Positions 1 to 12,343 are shown, counted from the stretch's first letter. The stretch is DNA of 64,000 bases from Laguncularia racemosa (GCA_037954665.1 JBBMOL010000205.1:62001-126000), one strand, 5' to 3'. Translations and numbers: made by a program. Notes: a model not told the origin generated them from the letters alone.

Positions 1-383
1 AATTTATCTAATAGTCTTGCGTGGTAGAAAAGTGGGGTCCACCCCAACAAGTACTTTTTAGGGCAGTTTTGTCTTATTTGCCTCAAAAAGTATACCCCAT
101 TAGATTCAATTTGTTGTAGTGTCCTAGCTTAATTGCAATGCTTATATGTAATTCAATGAAATTTTAAGGTAAAACTAATAAAAATTAATAAAATTTGTGC
201 ACAATCGGTTAAGTGCGTAAAAACTAGGCAAAAGAATTAAAATTATACAATAAAAAATGCATTATGTTTAATTTTGCAAGAAATCAAGGGCATTCAAATG
301 GTTCATATTGCTATTTAAATGCCATCCTTAAGTACACAAATGATCTAAAGGTTAGCATACACCATCTAGACACTACTCCTATG
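1..383. other. Flank left of element A, no gene seen
   Basis: AT-rich sequence without a supported reading frame, RNA gene or repeat copy found elsewhere in the window. The last five bases before element A (384-388, CTATT) are its target-site duplication. Confidence 0.6.
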
Positions 384-388
384 CTATT

Positions 389-2397
389 TGTAAACACTCC
401 ATTTTTATCCTAATAACCAATAGTAATCAATTTTTAATTTTTTGCATTTTTTTCTAATTTAGCAAAAATAGGAAAAATACATCAATTTTGGAAAATAATT
501 GCAGAAATGGCAATAAAAAGGATTAAATAATTTTTACAAATTTTTGAAATTTCAAAAAAATACAAAAAATAAAAAAATCACATTGCATATATGCAAATTG
601 CAAAAATAAAAAAATCGAGTAAGTGGGCTAGCCTAGCTGGTCCGAACCATGGTCTAAGGTGCGGGGAAAGGGGCTCGGTCAGGGGTTTGAAACGTGGGGG
701 AGCCAAAATCCGCGTTTTGCAAATTTTTTCATCGCTTGGGACACATGTTAGCAGTTGATTGGCTGGAGTGAGCGCACGCGTTGGGCGCGTGATCGTCTTC
801 AACCTTCGTCCGAAATCATCGCCGGCAAGGAAAAATTGAATTTCGGCCGTTTTGATTCGATTTTTTGCACAAATCCAGCAGATCTTCAACAGAAATAGGA
901 TAAACATAATCCAATTAGAATCAAATCGCAACAAATTGATGGATTTGCACAAATCGGAGGAAGGTTTTAACCGCAAATCCGATTTGATTCAATCGGAGGA
1001 AATCCGAGCTTATCCAGCTCGATTCCTTGCACCTATAAATAGAAGAGGAAGGGAGGAAGCAGGAACACTGATCAAAAGTGAGGAAAAGAGAGAAAAAAGA
1101 GAGAATCGAAGCCTCGCCGGAGTTTCCAAGCCGCAGCCACCGATCAAGCACCGAGCTGCCTCCAGGAGGCATTTTTGGAGAAATCCACCACCACGGTTGA
1201 GTTCCCCACCCCCGAAAACCTAGGAAACGACACCTCAATTGCTTCAAAAGGTCGCCGGAACGCCGTCAACGAGCATCCCTAGCCACCGTGACTGATCAAC
1301 CCAACCCGATCCGACCCAGCCCACGCACCGACCCGGACCCAGATAAGTCGGATTCTCCGATTATTTATTTATTTATTTAGTTATTTTATTTATTTTTTTG
1401 AATTTCTTTATTTATTTACTTGTTATTTATAATTCAAAAATAAAAAAATGTTAGAATTTAGATTAGTTTTTTTTAGGAATTAATTTAGGATGAATAATAA
1501 TAAGAATAAATAATTATAATGTAAATAATAAAAATATAAAAATATATAAAGAAAATGATAAAAAATATATATTAGAAAAATAGTTTAGTGTAGATAAATA
1601 ATATAGGAGAAATTTTTTCAATAAAAATAAATAAAAATTATAAAAATTAATTAAAATTATAAAAATCAATAAAAAATATAAAAATCAATAAAAATTTATA
1701 ATAGTAGAAATGGGTTGAAAAATAGAGAAATGAAATTTTTATCACTTAGAAAAATCATTTTCTTAAATAAATCCAAAATTGGTTTTTCCTAAAAATTATT
1801 ATTTTTCAAAAAAATCAAATTATCAAGCGTAGGCTTAAATTTTTCAGAAAAATACTAAAATGATAAAAACGTAAATCAAAAGAAATTTCATAATTAAAAA
1901 TCACCAACACATTAAAGTTTTTCAGGAAAAGCGAATTACGGCCTGTTTGATCTTAAATAGCAGGTATGTAGGCACCCATTTGGAGCAATCCTAAAAAGAA
2001 CAAAAATCATTTTCTCATAATAGGTTATTCAAAATCACAATAAAAAGACAACAAAAAAATAATAAAAAATAAATAAAAGACATTTTGGATAAAGTTTAGA
2101 TTTTAGGAGATGAAGGTGGTAACCTTAGGGTTTTAATAGGTTAGCCTCCGAACTCAAAAACTTTGGTTTTCTCTTTTCTTTTTTCAAAAAATGAGAAGAG
2201 GAAATTACGCTAACCAGTGGTCCAAATTAGGATTGATCTGCTTAATTAGTCCTAATTCAATCTTTCCCAACAACAGTTGGGTGGCGACTCCAAAACAAAA
2301 CGAAATTTCTAACTCAAGTCGAGGGTCTATATTAGATGAGCATAAGGTTTAGTATAGATCGGATTAGGAATGGAAAAATAAAAAATTAGACTCGACA
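389..2397 (+). repeat. 5' LTR of element A (2009 bp)
   Basis: Direct-repeat partner of 12344-14320. It starts TG and ends CA. The 5' copy has an extra A/T-rich stretch of short repeats near 1620-1700 that the 3' copy lacks, which explains the length difference. Open frames inside it (for example 852-1223) have no recognisable domain and are not called as genes. Confidence 0.93.
1034..1041 (+). promoter_or_regulatory. TATA box of the A 5' LTR
   Basis: TATAAATA in the context CCTATAAATAGAAGAGG, conserved in the 3' LTR at 13022-13029. It probably marks the U3/R promoter that would drive the element transcript. Confidence 0.6.
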
Positions 2398-2400
2398 GGA

Positions 2401-2419
2401 TGGCGACTCCACTGGGGAC
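2401..2419 (+). other. Putative primer-binding site of element A
   Basis: TGGCGACTCCACTGGGGAC begins three bases after the 5' LTR end. It is not the initiator-Met site used by families B, C and D. Tat/Ogre elements are known for a different primer tRNA, usually reported as tRNA-Arg; I have not aligned it to a tRNA. Confidence 0.6.
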
Positions 2420-3221
2420 TCTCTCTAGTAAGCTAGCCACCTGAATCTCCTCAAAACACTCTTTTCCAAGAAATGTCTTTTGATTGTTATACTATTACTA
2501 ACCTTTCAGGGATTTAACTAAATTTAGGATTCAGTTATTTACTTTTGCTGTTGAGTCTGCATGCATATAACTGTGTGAGTAGATACGATCAAACCCGGGC
2601 CGTCTTAGTACCCTAAGACGGGGGGCCATTGTGTAGGTTTTGGGCTAAGTGATATGATTACCGTTCGGGACTGATTAAGCTACCCCACCCAATGCTTCGA
2701 TATGGCTTGAGATCCATTTCTCCGAGAATGCGGGAGGCCATAGAGCTTGGGGACCTGTTAGAACCAACCTATTTGCATACACGACGTCATGGGCTAACAA
2801 CTGATTGATGATGTAATACTTTTGTTCTGTTCATGGAGTTCAGATACATTTCCCTATAATGCTATCATTGTAACATAGTTCTTATTGTAATTAGAAAATT
2901 TCTATTGTAATAGATGGCTAGTTCCACAATTGACCACCGCCTACGCAGCAGAAAACCAAGAGAACTAGGAAATAGATCCCTATTGTACTTTTTCATTTTT
3001 TTCAAGTATCGAAGTCCAAGTTTCCAGTATTAATAAAATTAAAGTTTCAGTATTATATCATCAATCAATTGTTGGTCCTTTTATTTTAGCATCTGTGTGA
3101 CACATGCATCACATTTTCATGCATACATCATACTAAGAAAAATATGAACTAGGTATAAAAAATAGCTCCCAAACAACCAAACCTTCCCAGAAGCCCAATC
3201 TGCACACGTTCAAGAACTAAA
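2420..3221 (+). other. Leader of element A, no extra ORF
   Basis: About 800 bp between the primer site and the gag start, without an ORF above roughly 60 codons. Classical Ogre elements often carry an additional ORF here; none is visible. Confidence 0.6.
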
Positions 3222-4702
3222 ATGGCAAACAGTGGTGACAACCGCAATAACATAAGTGTTGATGCTACTTCAGACCCTAGGATTGTATCCTTGGAACAAA
3301 CAGTTCAGCAGCTAGCTGCACAAGTCCACCTCCTGACTGAAAGCATTGGCCTCCTTTGCACCACCCAGTTGACTCAAGAAGAACACTCAAGAGCTAGAAA
3401 AGGGAAAGCAGTGGAGAGTCAGCCTCCAGAGTATGAAGAAATCAATTCCCACCTCAACCCGGCCTTTAATATGAACCGAGAGCCAACCAGGGTCCGACCT
3501 CTAATGACTTGAAGAATGAAATGGAAGACAGACAAAAAGAGATGGAAAAGAGACTCTTTCAACAACTGGCCGACAAAATTAAAACAATAGAGGGGCCTGA
3601 CGGTTTCGAACAAGTCGGGATCACCAGCTTGCTAGCATATGGGGAGGAAGTATACCCTAATAAATTCAAGACCCCAGAATTTGAAAAGTATGACGGCACT
3701 GGATGCCCCAAGATGCACACAAGGCTATCCGCCCGGAAGATGAGCAAATATGCTCAATATAACCAACTTATGATCCAGACCTTCTAGGATAGCTTTACAG
3801 GTCCTACACTAGTCTGGTATGCCCACCTGGATTTCAATCAGGTCAATACTTGGGAAAAGCTTGCTCGGGCATTCTATGACCAATATAAATTCAACATCAA
3901 AGTCGCCCCCTCAGTAATTGACTTGGGAATTCTTCGAAAGAGACATGCTGAGTCTTTTAAGGAGTATGCTCAGCGCTGGAGAGCTCAAGCTGCCAGGGTA
4001 GCAACCCCGATTTTTGAAAAAGAGCTGACATTCATATTTGTCAACACTCTCGATAAGACCTACTTCTCACATCTGGTGGCCCAGACATCATCCAGTTTTG
4101 CAGAAGTAGTGGCCGCAGGGTGCCAGATTGAAAATGCCATCACAACAGGTAAACTCTAAATAATGGATCCTCCTAGGGTCACATCATCACAAAAGCCCTT
4201 AGGAGGTAACAAAGCCAAGGAGGCTATCGTCAACACGGTCAACTCCAGCAAAGCAGATAAGGTTGGGACTCGTGTGACATTCCAGACTACAAGTGCCCTA
4301 GTCCAGCACTCCCCGACAAATCACGCCCAGGCCGCCAGAGTCCCGAGGCAGTTCACTCCAATCTCGATCCCGCTCAGCCAAGTCTTTACTCGGCTGCGGG
4401 CGAATAATTTGATCAGCTTCGAGATCCCGAATGACTGGTACAAGCCTAGAAATTTTGACTCAAGCCTCAAATGTGACTATCATATGGGCCAGGAGGGGCA
4501 TTCTACAAACAGATGCTGGAGGCTCCGAAACAAAATCCAGGATCTGATTGACGCTGGGATTGTGCAGCTGGACTTTGTTAGTGCCCCGGCACCTAATGTC
4601 AACACCAATCCGCTACCCAACCATAAGCCCACCATCAATATGATCACATCTGAAGAGTTGGCTCCCAAAGAATCCTCCAAGCAAAAGGCAATAGACCAGT
4701 AG
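3222..4702 (+). pseudogene. gag: gag of element A (broken)
   Basis: Capsid-nucleocapsid polyprotein, N-terminal part of the element's gag-protease. The start ATG at 3222 opens a coiled-coil-like N-terminus (repeated Leu/Gln around residues 22-45). A frameshift near 3505 moves the reading to the next frame, in which the rest of gag and the protease continue. The capsid signature (FEKYDGTGCPKMH, then LVWYAHL near 3820) is typical of Tat-type Gag, where the family has a DGTGDPK-like motif. A TAG at 3785 interrupts this domain and a TAA lies at 4157. The C-terminal zinc knuckle reads CDYHMGQEGHSTNRC, a C-x2-H-x5-H-x4-C variant also usual for Tat elements. Confidence 0.85.
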
Positions 4703-5092
4703 AAAAGGCATTCCCGTCAAACTCTAGAGAAAACCCCTAAATCACATATCAAAAAGAGATGGTTAGCTAGAGACCCAACAGTCAGTACCTTAGGAGAATC
4801 ACATGGGAGATTCAAGTACCTGGTAAACTATTCTTACACCCCAACTGTGTATGGGCTTCCTAGTGGATGGGGGCCCGAGTTTGAGAAAGAGGACAACCTA
4901 CCAAAAGAAGGGGAGAAGTCTGTGAACATGATCAATTTAAACCAAAAGTCGATGGTCATAAAGTGCTATGAAGGACAGTCGATCGAGATATAAATTCCAA
5001 AGAAGAGACATGTGTTCAATGTCCCAATACCCGCAGAGAGGTATAAGGTCGCACCATTTGACTATTAGACCCTTGAGCAAGAATGACTCCCT

Positions 5093-5908
5093 ATGGTAGG
5101 AGGAATCACCCGCTCTAGGAGAGTTTATGACCCGAAATATAAAATCTCAATTGAGGAGCCTAATACGGAGATAGGAAGGGAAGAAGAAGAGGGGCTCGCT
5201 GCATTTACAAAAATGGTCAAGGCGAGCGAATATAAGATCGTGGAACAACTAAACAAAGTTCCAGCCCAAATACAACTTATGGGCCTCCTTACAACCTCTG
5301 AGCCCCATAGGAAAGCACTCTTCAAAGTGCTCAAACAGATCAGGGTACCAGAAGGCATCGCTATAGACAAATTAAGTCATGTGGCAGATTCTATCTTCAC
5401 CATGGACCAGATATCTTTCTCCCCCGTAGAGCTAGGAGAAGACGGAGACCAACATACAAAACCGCTATTTATAATGGTAAAATGCAACGACACGATTGTC
5501 TCCCGAGTACTCATCGACAACGGGTCGTCCCTCAATGTTTGCCCATTGGCTACCCTCAACTTATTGGGGGTCAATCTAAGCAATATTAAACTAAGCACGA
5601 TGGTGGTCAAGGCTTTCGACGGGTCAAAAAGAGACATAGTAGGGGAAATAAGCTTGCCGGTAGAGATTGACCCGTAAGTGTTCTACATCTCCTTCCAAGT
5701 CCTCGACATCCCAAGATCTTTTAATCTACTTTTGGGAAGGCCATGGATACATACCGCTGGAGCCATACCCTCAAGCCTCCATCAGAAGGTCAAATTCATC
5801 GCAAATGGGCAGATCATCACCGTGCTGGGCGAGCAAGATTATGCTATCTACAAAGAAACCGCCATACCTTACATTAGGGAGGATGGTTCCAAAGACCTTG
5901 GTCTCTAG
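5093..5908 (+). pseudogene. Aspartic protease of element A (broken)
   Basis: Retropepsin-like domain that would cleave the gag-pol polyprotein. The active site reads VLIDNGSSLNVCP near 5505-5545, where D-N-G-S replaces the common D-T/S-G. The closing motif LLLGRPWIHTAGA lies near 5728-5766. A stop at 5675 splits the domain. It is in the same frame as gag, so both would be made from one frame. Upstream, 4703-5092 carries more stops and Gag-protease linker sequence. Confidence 0.8.
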
Positions 5909-6516
5909 ATATTCAACAAGGTGAATGTGGTGACCAGCAAGGAAGGCCATCGGTTTAAGGAGGGGCAACAAGGGACGTTTGGACTAGGGTACGTTCCTAC
6001 AGCCTAGGAAGAAGCACAAGCCAGAGGTGTCAGAGGCAAGAAGAAAGAGAAGCCAAGCAACACCCAGATGCGCATTCCACCCCTCCAACAATCATTCAAA
6101 CAAGCAACTACCATTCAAGAGCCAAGGATAAGTGAAGATGACGTCAGCAATGAGAGCCCAACCCCTCGCACGTCCAAACAGCATCTAGCTCTCAATAATT
6201 GGTTCTGTTATCCTATTGATAGCGCTAGGTCAGCTCAAGGATAGGGAACAATTGTTAAACAGTTTTTATTGAGACTTCTTTATATAATTCAATAAATTAC
6301 AATTTGTCTTGCTTATATATATCTGCTTTCGTTTTACTTCACCCAGATCTCCCACCATCGAACGTCAGGGACATTTCGCGTAGGTGAAAAATGAAAATGC
6401 CGATATCGTTTCCAACACTACTGGGTCAACTGTTGGAGGTGATGTCCTTGACCACGAAATAATACAAGAAAATTGGCAAAAAACATGAACAAAGAGGAAT
6501 TTCAATCGACGAGCCG
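5909..6516 (+). other. Protease-RT linker of element A with possible intron
   Basis: The gag-protease frame stays fairly open to about 6240 and pol resumes in a different frame from about 6495. Between them is a T-rich stretch with several stops that ends in a good 3' splice-site shape, TTTTACTTCACCCAG ending at 6346. Ogre-type elements are known to remove an intron between protease and RT. The donor is unresolved: AG|GT at 6228-6230 looks best but does not restore the pol frame, while GAG|GTGTCA at 6027 does. Treat the intron as a hypothesis. Confidence 0.35.
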
Positions 6517-8070
6517 GTGGAGATAGTAAATGTAGGAAGTATTGGGAAACCTAAAAACCTCAAGATCGGGACCAGTTTAAGTGCCGAGCAAAAACGTGAG
6601 ATGACCAAGCTATTAACTGAGTATGCAAATGTGTTCGCCTGGTCATATGGCGACATGCCAGGATTAGACCAATCAATAGTAGTTCACAGGCTTCCCACAA
6701 GGGAAGATGTCAAACCTAAAAAACAGAAATTGAGAAGATTTAAGCTTGACATCTTACTAAAGATTAAAGAGGAAGTCAAGAAAATGCTAGAAGTAGGGTT
6801 CATCGAAGTATCTGACTACCTAGAATGGGTAGCGAATATAGTCCCTGTTCTAAAAAAGAATGGAAAAGTACGCGTATGCGTAGACTTTCAGGACTTAAAC
6901 CAAGCTACACCAAAAGATAACTTCCCCCTACCTCACATCGATGTACCGGTAGACAACACTGCAGGAAACTATCTTTTCTCATTTATAGACGGTTTCTCAA
7001 GATATAACCAGATAAAAATGGCTGAAGAAGATAAAACTAAGACGACTTTCATCACAACATGGGGGACTTTCTGTTATAAAGTCATGCATTTTGGTTTGAA
7101 AAACGCCGGGGCAACGTACTAGAGAGCCATGGTCGCGATACTTCATGACATGATGCATCGAGAGGTCGAAGTATACATCGACGATATGATAGCCAAGTCT
7201 AAAGAAGAAGAAAGCCATATAGATATCCTGAGAAAGTTGTTTAAGCGATTGAGAAAGTTCCAGCTCAAGTTAAATCCGGAGAAGTGCACTTTCGGGGTCA
7301 CAACAGGTAAGTTGTTAGGGTTTGTCATAAGCCAGGAAGGCATTAAAATCGACCCTGACAAAGTAAAGTCTATATTAGAGCTACCTTCTCTATGCACTGT
7401 CAATGAGGTAAAAGGTTTGTTGGGAAGGTTGAATTACATAGCTCATTTTATCTCACAACTCACAGATAAATGCCGTCCACTATTCCGTCTATTAAAAAAG
7501 AATGCCACAATAGAATGGGACGACGAATGTGAAGAAGCATTTAGGACGATCAAAGACTATCTCATAAAGCCTCCAATCTTGATAGTCCCAAAGCAAGGGA
7601 AGCCCTTATTCCTATACCTCACGATACTCCCTGAGTCCATGGGATGTGTGTTGGGGCAAAAAGATGAAGAGGGAAGAGAGCGTTCCATATATTACCTAAG
7701 CAAGAAATTTACAAACGGGGAACAGAGGTATTCAAAATTAGAGAGGACTTGCTGTGCTCTGATTTGGGTCATGTACCGATTGAGGCAATATACCCTTTAC
7801 TATCACATTGAGCTGGTGACAAGACATGATCCTCTGAAGCACTTAGCAGATAAACCCGTTTTGATAGGGAGAATCTCCAAATGGCAAATGCTCTTATCAG
7901 AGTTTGATATCACGTACATAAATCAAAACTCAATGAAAGGGCAATCTTTAGCCGACCAATTGGCAGAATATCCTATCGAGGGAGATTCCCAAGAGCCACA
8001 AGCTCAATTCCCTGATGAAAATATATTAACAGTAGAAGGTACACTAGTAGAAGACTGTAGGATAGACCGG
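6517..8070 (+). pseudogene. Reverse transcriptase and RNase H of element A (broken)
   Basis: Copies the element RNA and degrades the RNA strand. Visible RT blocks in order: RVCVDFQDLNQATPKDNFPLP (near 6870-6930), SFIDGFSRYNQIKM, and the catalytic YIDDM at about 7172-7186. The connection and RNase H region follow, including LYLTILPESMGCVL where family members have a catalytic Asp (D/S-A-S type start), and YYLSKKFTNGEQRYSKLER. A TAG at 7120 interrupts the palm domain where relatives have Gln. The frame differs from gag-protease. No ATG is needed, since this is the downstream part of a polyprotein. Confidence 0.85.
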
Positions 8071-8460
8071 AACCCTAAGTGGAAGATGTTCTTTGATGGA
8101 GCTGCCAACGTATTCGGTTGTAGGATTGGGGTAGTGTTGATATCCCTAGACAGCACACAATTCCCTTCAGCAACAAGGCTCACTTTTCCATATACCAATA
8201 ATATCGCGGAATATGAGGCATGTATCCTCGGCCTCAAAATGGCTTGCCACATGGAAATCCGTAAATTAGAGGTGTACGGAGATTCGTCACTTATCATATT
8301 ATAGACAAGAGGGGAATACAAGACTAAAGACTCCAAACTGGTACCATACCATCAACATTTGACAGAGCTAATAGAAGAATTCAAGGCTATCACTTTCACA
8401 TACGTCCCAAGAGCTCAGAATCAACTTGCAGATGCACTCGCCACATTGTCATCTATAATT
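8071..8460 (+). pseudogene. Second, archaeal-like RNase H domain of element A
   Basis: A separate RNase H fold lies between the first RNase H and integrase: MFFDGAANVFGCRIGVVL, NNIAEYEACILGL, EVYGDSSLII and, after a stop at 8302, QLADALATLSS. The four expected acidic residues (D in FFDGA, E in EYEA, D in YGDS, D in ADAL) are all visible. A dual RNase H is a hallmark reported for plant Tat elements. The stop appears to be a former CAG. Confidence 0.75.
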
Positions 8461-9807
8461 CAAATAACAGGGGGAGTCGAAGTTCAGCCATTGAAAATAG
8501 ACATCGAAAATCGGCCCGCCTATTGTTTAGTAATTGAAAAAGCACAAGATGATAAGCCCTGGTATCACGACATCAAAACTTTTCTCCAAGAAAGCAAATA
8601 CCCTGAAATGGCTAGCAGAAATGACCAAAGAACACTTAGAAGGTTAGCAAGTCATTTCTTATTAAGTGGGTCTATGCTTTACAAAAGATCGCCTGATACC
8701 ACCTTGCTAAGATGTGTGGATAAAAATGAGGCATGTGAATTGATGAAAGAAGTACACGAACGGATATGTGGACCTCATATGAACGACTACATGTTGGCCC
8801 AAAAAATCATGAGGTTGGGATACTATTGGCTAACCATGGAATCAGATTGCATAAAATATGTCAAGCACTATCATTTGTGTCAAGTGTATGTAAACCGGAT
8901 AAACGCTCCGCCCAACGAGTTGCACTCGTTGTCTACACCATGGCCTTTCTCCATGTGGGGAATCAACATAATCGGCCCAATCACTCCAACAGCATCCAAT
9001 GGCCACAGGTTTATATTAGTAGCCATTGATTACTTCACAAAGTGGGTGGAAGCTTCATCATATGCCAATGCCACCAAAGGGGTAATAGTCCGGTTCTTGA
9101 AGAGGGACATAATAGCTCGATATGGAGTTCTTGAGTCAATCATCACCGACAACGGTACCAATCTTAACAACAAATCGATGACAGGTTTATGTTAACAATT
9201 CCACATAAACCATAGAAATTCAACTCCCTACCGACCTCAGATGAACGGGGCAGTAGAAGCAGCCAACAAGAATATCAAAAAGATCATAAAAAAAATGACA
9301 GTCACTTACAAAGATTGGCACGAGATGTTGCCATTTGCTCTCATGGCTTATAGGACTTCAATTAGAACATCTACTAGGGTTACCCCATATTCATTGGTAT
9401 ATGGCGCTGAGGCAGTCTTGCCAGTCGAGGTTGAAATACCATCATTTAGGGTTCTGTCAAAAACGCAGTTAACTAAATCAGACTGGTTGAAGAAGAGACT
9501 TGATCAACTGAATTTGATTGACGAAAAAAGACTCACTGCATTATGTCATGGCCAGTGTTACCAACAGAGGATGGCCCGAGCATTCAACAAGAAAATAAAG
9601 CCTCGATGCTTCAAAGAAGGGGATTTGGTGCTAAAGAAAGTTCTCCCGAATGCTCAAGATTCCAGAGGGAAATTTACCCCAAACTATGAGGGTTCATATG
9701 TGGTAAAGAAGGTATTGTCTGGAGGTGCTCTGATATTAACTCAAATGGATGGTCCAGAATTGAGAGACCCCATTAATGCAGATGCTGTTAAGATGTACTA
9801 TCCTTAG
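8461..9807 (+). pseudogene. Integrase of element A (broken)
   Basis: Inserts element cDNA. The N-terminal zinc-binding region is recognisable (HERICGPH ... then KHYHLCQVY), but one of the usual paired Cys is Tyr. In the catalytic core the first Asp is lost: GINIIGPI stands where the family has G-I-D-x-I-G-P. The second Asp (SIITDNGTN) and the Glu (QMNGAVEAANK) remain. A TAA at 9193 and a short gap separate the two halves. The C-terminus carries the usual EGDLVLKKV and the GSYVVKKVLSGGAL motif, ending at a TAG at 9807. No chromodomain is seen. Confidence 0.83.
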
Positions 9808-9975
9808 GTAAGGGAATTGAAATTTTGCTAATGTTTATGAAAGCCAATATTCAATACAAATTTCGTTGAGTCCAGTTTTCATTTTTTACAAGAAAAGTTA
9901 ATGTCTCTAAATGGTCGATAATTCCAATCATTTCTCATTAAAAAAAACATTCCTAAACACATCACCCACTACTTC

Positions 9976-10817
9976 TGATACGAACCACGCCAACCCGTGA
10001 CGAAACCCAATACCAATACGTTTGGAAAATTCGTTGCCTAAGACGCCCAAACACCTAAAGTGGAAACCGCGACCCGTTGTCTATAAGCGAGACAAGAACT
10101 TTAGTATAAAAATGAAGACGCCACAATCGGGATGAACGCCACGGAAATCAATCCGATAAGTTCGATTTAGTTCTTGAAGAACCAAGAGAGGTGCCTCTCA
10201 AAAGTGTTTAATGTTCAAAGATGTATATATTCTTTATTGTTCTAAACCCTATGAGCTTTTATACTAGGGTTACAATTCGTGTAAAACAAGTCCAAAACGA
10301 CGTAATTTAGATAAGTGGCGTAAAAACGTGAAAACAGAACAAGCTGGCCGGCAGGGGATACATGGCCGTGTACACGCCCGTGTACTTTAACCGTGTACAC
10401 GCCCATGTACTTTGGCCGTGTACCTTTCTGTGCAACTTTTGGAAACATACACGCCCGTGTACTTTGGCCGTATATCTTTCTGTGCAACTTCTGGAAAGAT
10501 ACACGCCCGTGTACTTTGGCCGTGTATCTTTCTGTGGATTTACTTAACTCCATACACGGTCGTGCCTTGAAAGTACATGCCCTCTTCAACCCGTGTCCGG
10601 TGTGACTTGTATAAGAGCAAGGGTCTTCCCGTGGTTGTTCCAATCCGTTCCAACTTCATGATTGCCCCAATTCTTCCCGGCTTCATGGACATCCTTTATC
10701 AACCCGTTAAGTGCTTCCTTGAGTCGTTTCGCTTGACTTCTTGTGATCGGTCCAGGCGGCACTTTAAGAGGATCCACATTCCTTCTTCCAGCTTGACTCT
10801 CATCATGGATCTCATCA
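9976..10817 (-). mobile_element. Solo LTR of family B (B3)
   Basis: 842 bp, from TGATACGAACCACGCC to GGATCTCATCA, matching the B1 LTRs at 33566-34417 and 39552-40403 and, inverted, the B2 LTRs. ACTTC flanks it on both sides (9971-9975, 10818-10822), so it arose by insertion followed by LTR-LTR recombination. Antisense relative to element A. Its centre holds many copies of a CACGCCCGTGTAC-like palindrome. Confidence 0.92.
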
Positions 10818-11139
10818 ACTTCACTAATGAATGATGAACATTGAAGTGACAATGAATCTCAATAAATTTTGTGATATAATTACACCTACTTTTGAGCATT
10901 AAAACCGGGTGCATTAGTAGGATAACATTGCCATCAAAAGAGCCATGCGCATAAGAAGGGAAGCACATCAAGACCCTCAGCCTTGTTTTAAAGCAAGAGT
11001 AAGCAAAGGAGAAGCAAACTAGCACGAAGGTTCGGTTGTTTGGTTGCTATCCGCAATAAGTTGGTAAAAATATTAGAATAAATAACTATCATCCACATCC
11101 CTTATCAAATCATTTAACCCATTCATTAGAAGCATTTTC

Positions 11140-12250
11140 AAAAACATAGGATAGTCAACCCATAATGGGGCACTTTCCTAAACATCCTCTCATAGGGTTA
11201 GCACATTGGGGCACCTTTCGAGACATGTCTTCCTACCATGGGTTAGTTAACCCGCAAAAGGGCACTTTCCTAAATATCTCTTCTCAAGGTCAACCTGTAG
11301 GGGTACCTTTCGAAACGTTTCTTCCCTACGGTTGCGAGTCTAAGAAGACACTTCCCGCCATAGGATAGTCAGCCCACAATGAGGCACTTTCCTAAACATC
11401 CTCTCATAGGGTTAGCACATTGGGGCACCTTTCGAGACATGTCTTCCTACCATAGGTTAATCAGCCCGCAAAAGGGCACTTTCCTAAATATCTCTCAGGG
11501 TCATCCATAAGGGCACCTTTTTGAGACGTCTTCTCGCTATAGGTTAGTCAGCCCACAATGGGGCACTTTCCCAAACATCCCTTCAAAAATGTCAGCCCAT
11601 AGGGGGCACCTTTTGAGGCATGTCCTCTCGCTATAGGTTAGTTAGCCTGCAAAGGGGCACTTTCCTAGTCACCCTTTCTTGAAGTAAGCTCACAGGAGCA
11701 CTTTTTGAAGCTATCGATTAGTTAGCTCATAGAAGCACTTTTCGAATCTATCAGTTAGCTCAGAAGAGCACTTTCAAAGTTATCGATTAGTTAGCTCATA
11801 GGAGCACTTTTCGAATCTATCAATTAGTCAGCTCATGGGAGCACTTTTCAAATTTGTCGTTAACCGATTAGTCAGCTCATAAGAGCACTCTTCGAAAGTA
11901 TTTTTCCCTAAACAGTCGCTAGTCTAGCTAGACGCTTCTGTTGACAGGTAGCCAGCTCGTAAGAGCGCTTCCTAAGACAATTTTCTCTTTAAGGTTGCTA
12001 GTCCGATAAGACGCTTCCTATCATCAGCTATTCCACCTAGAATAACATACTCTTAAATAATCCTTGAGAAGTTTCCTATCACCAATTAGTCAGCCCATAG
12101 AGAACTTTTTGGGAAGATACATTACTCCAGATTGCTAGGTAGTTTAGGACCATTTCCTAAGCAATACCAACTGTCACAAAATACTCGTGGGGTTATTAGC
12201 TCGTGGAACATTTTCCTACTAGAGACCCAATTCCAGATAACTAGCCAAAC
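11140..12250 (+). repeat. Degenerate tandem repeats in the A 3' untranslated region
   Basis: Units of roughly 40-45 bp share the core GGGGCACTTTCC or GGAGCACTTTTCG. The first part has a higher-order period of about 214 bp (GGATAGTC at 11149 and 11363). Units become shorter and more diverged toward 12250. Variable tandem repeats at this position are known for Tat-lineage elements and can seed satellites. Confidence 0.8.
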
Positions 12251-12343
12251 TAAGGCGTTATCCATTCAGTCAAGAGGCCAAAAATGGCGTCTTTCTTGTC
12301 TTTGTAGTTAAGTTTTTCAAACTTTACTATAAAGAAGGGCAAT

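Larger units (their letters stand above)
9808..12343 (+). other. Long 3' untranslated region of element A
   Basis: No pol sequence follows 9807. The region contains the solo B LTR (9976-10817), a tandem-repeat stretch (11140-12250) and a purine tract AAAGAAGGGC at 12331-12340 just before the 3' LTR, the likely plus-strand primer. Confidence 0.75.

Noticed and set aside
578..1247. Overlapping open frames on both strands in the A 5' LTR (and 12548-13309 in the 3' LTR)
   Set aside because: They lie in U3/R of the LTR, differ between the two copies in start and length, and show no domain. They are chance frames in GC-richer LTR sequence.
10242..10643. Cys/His/Arg-rich frames in the B LTRs (also 33829-34243, 39815-40229, 53057-53248)
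   Set aside because: They are created by the CACGGCCGTG palindrome arrays, which read open in several frames on both strands. There is no conserved start or family.
11140..12250. Tandem repeats of element A considered as a CRISPR-like array
   Set aside because: Units are degenerate, there are no unique spacers, and the setting is a plant retrotransposon.
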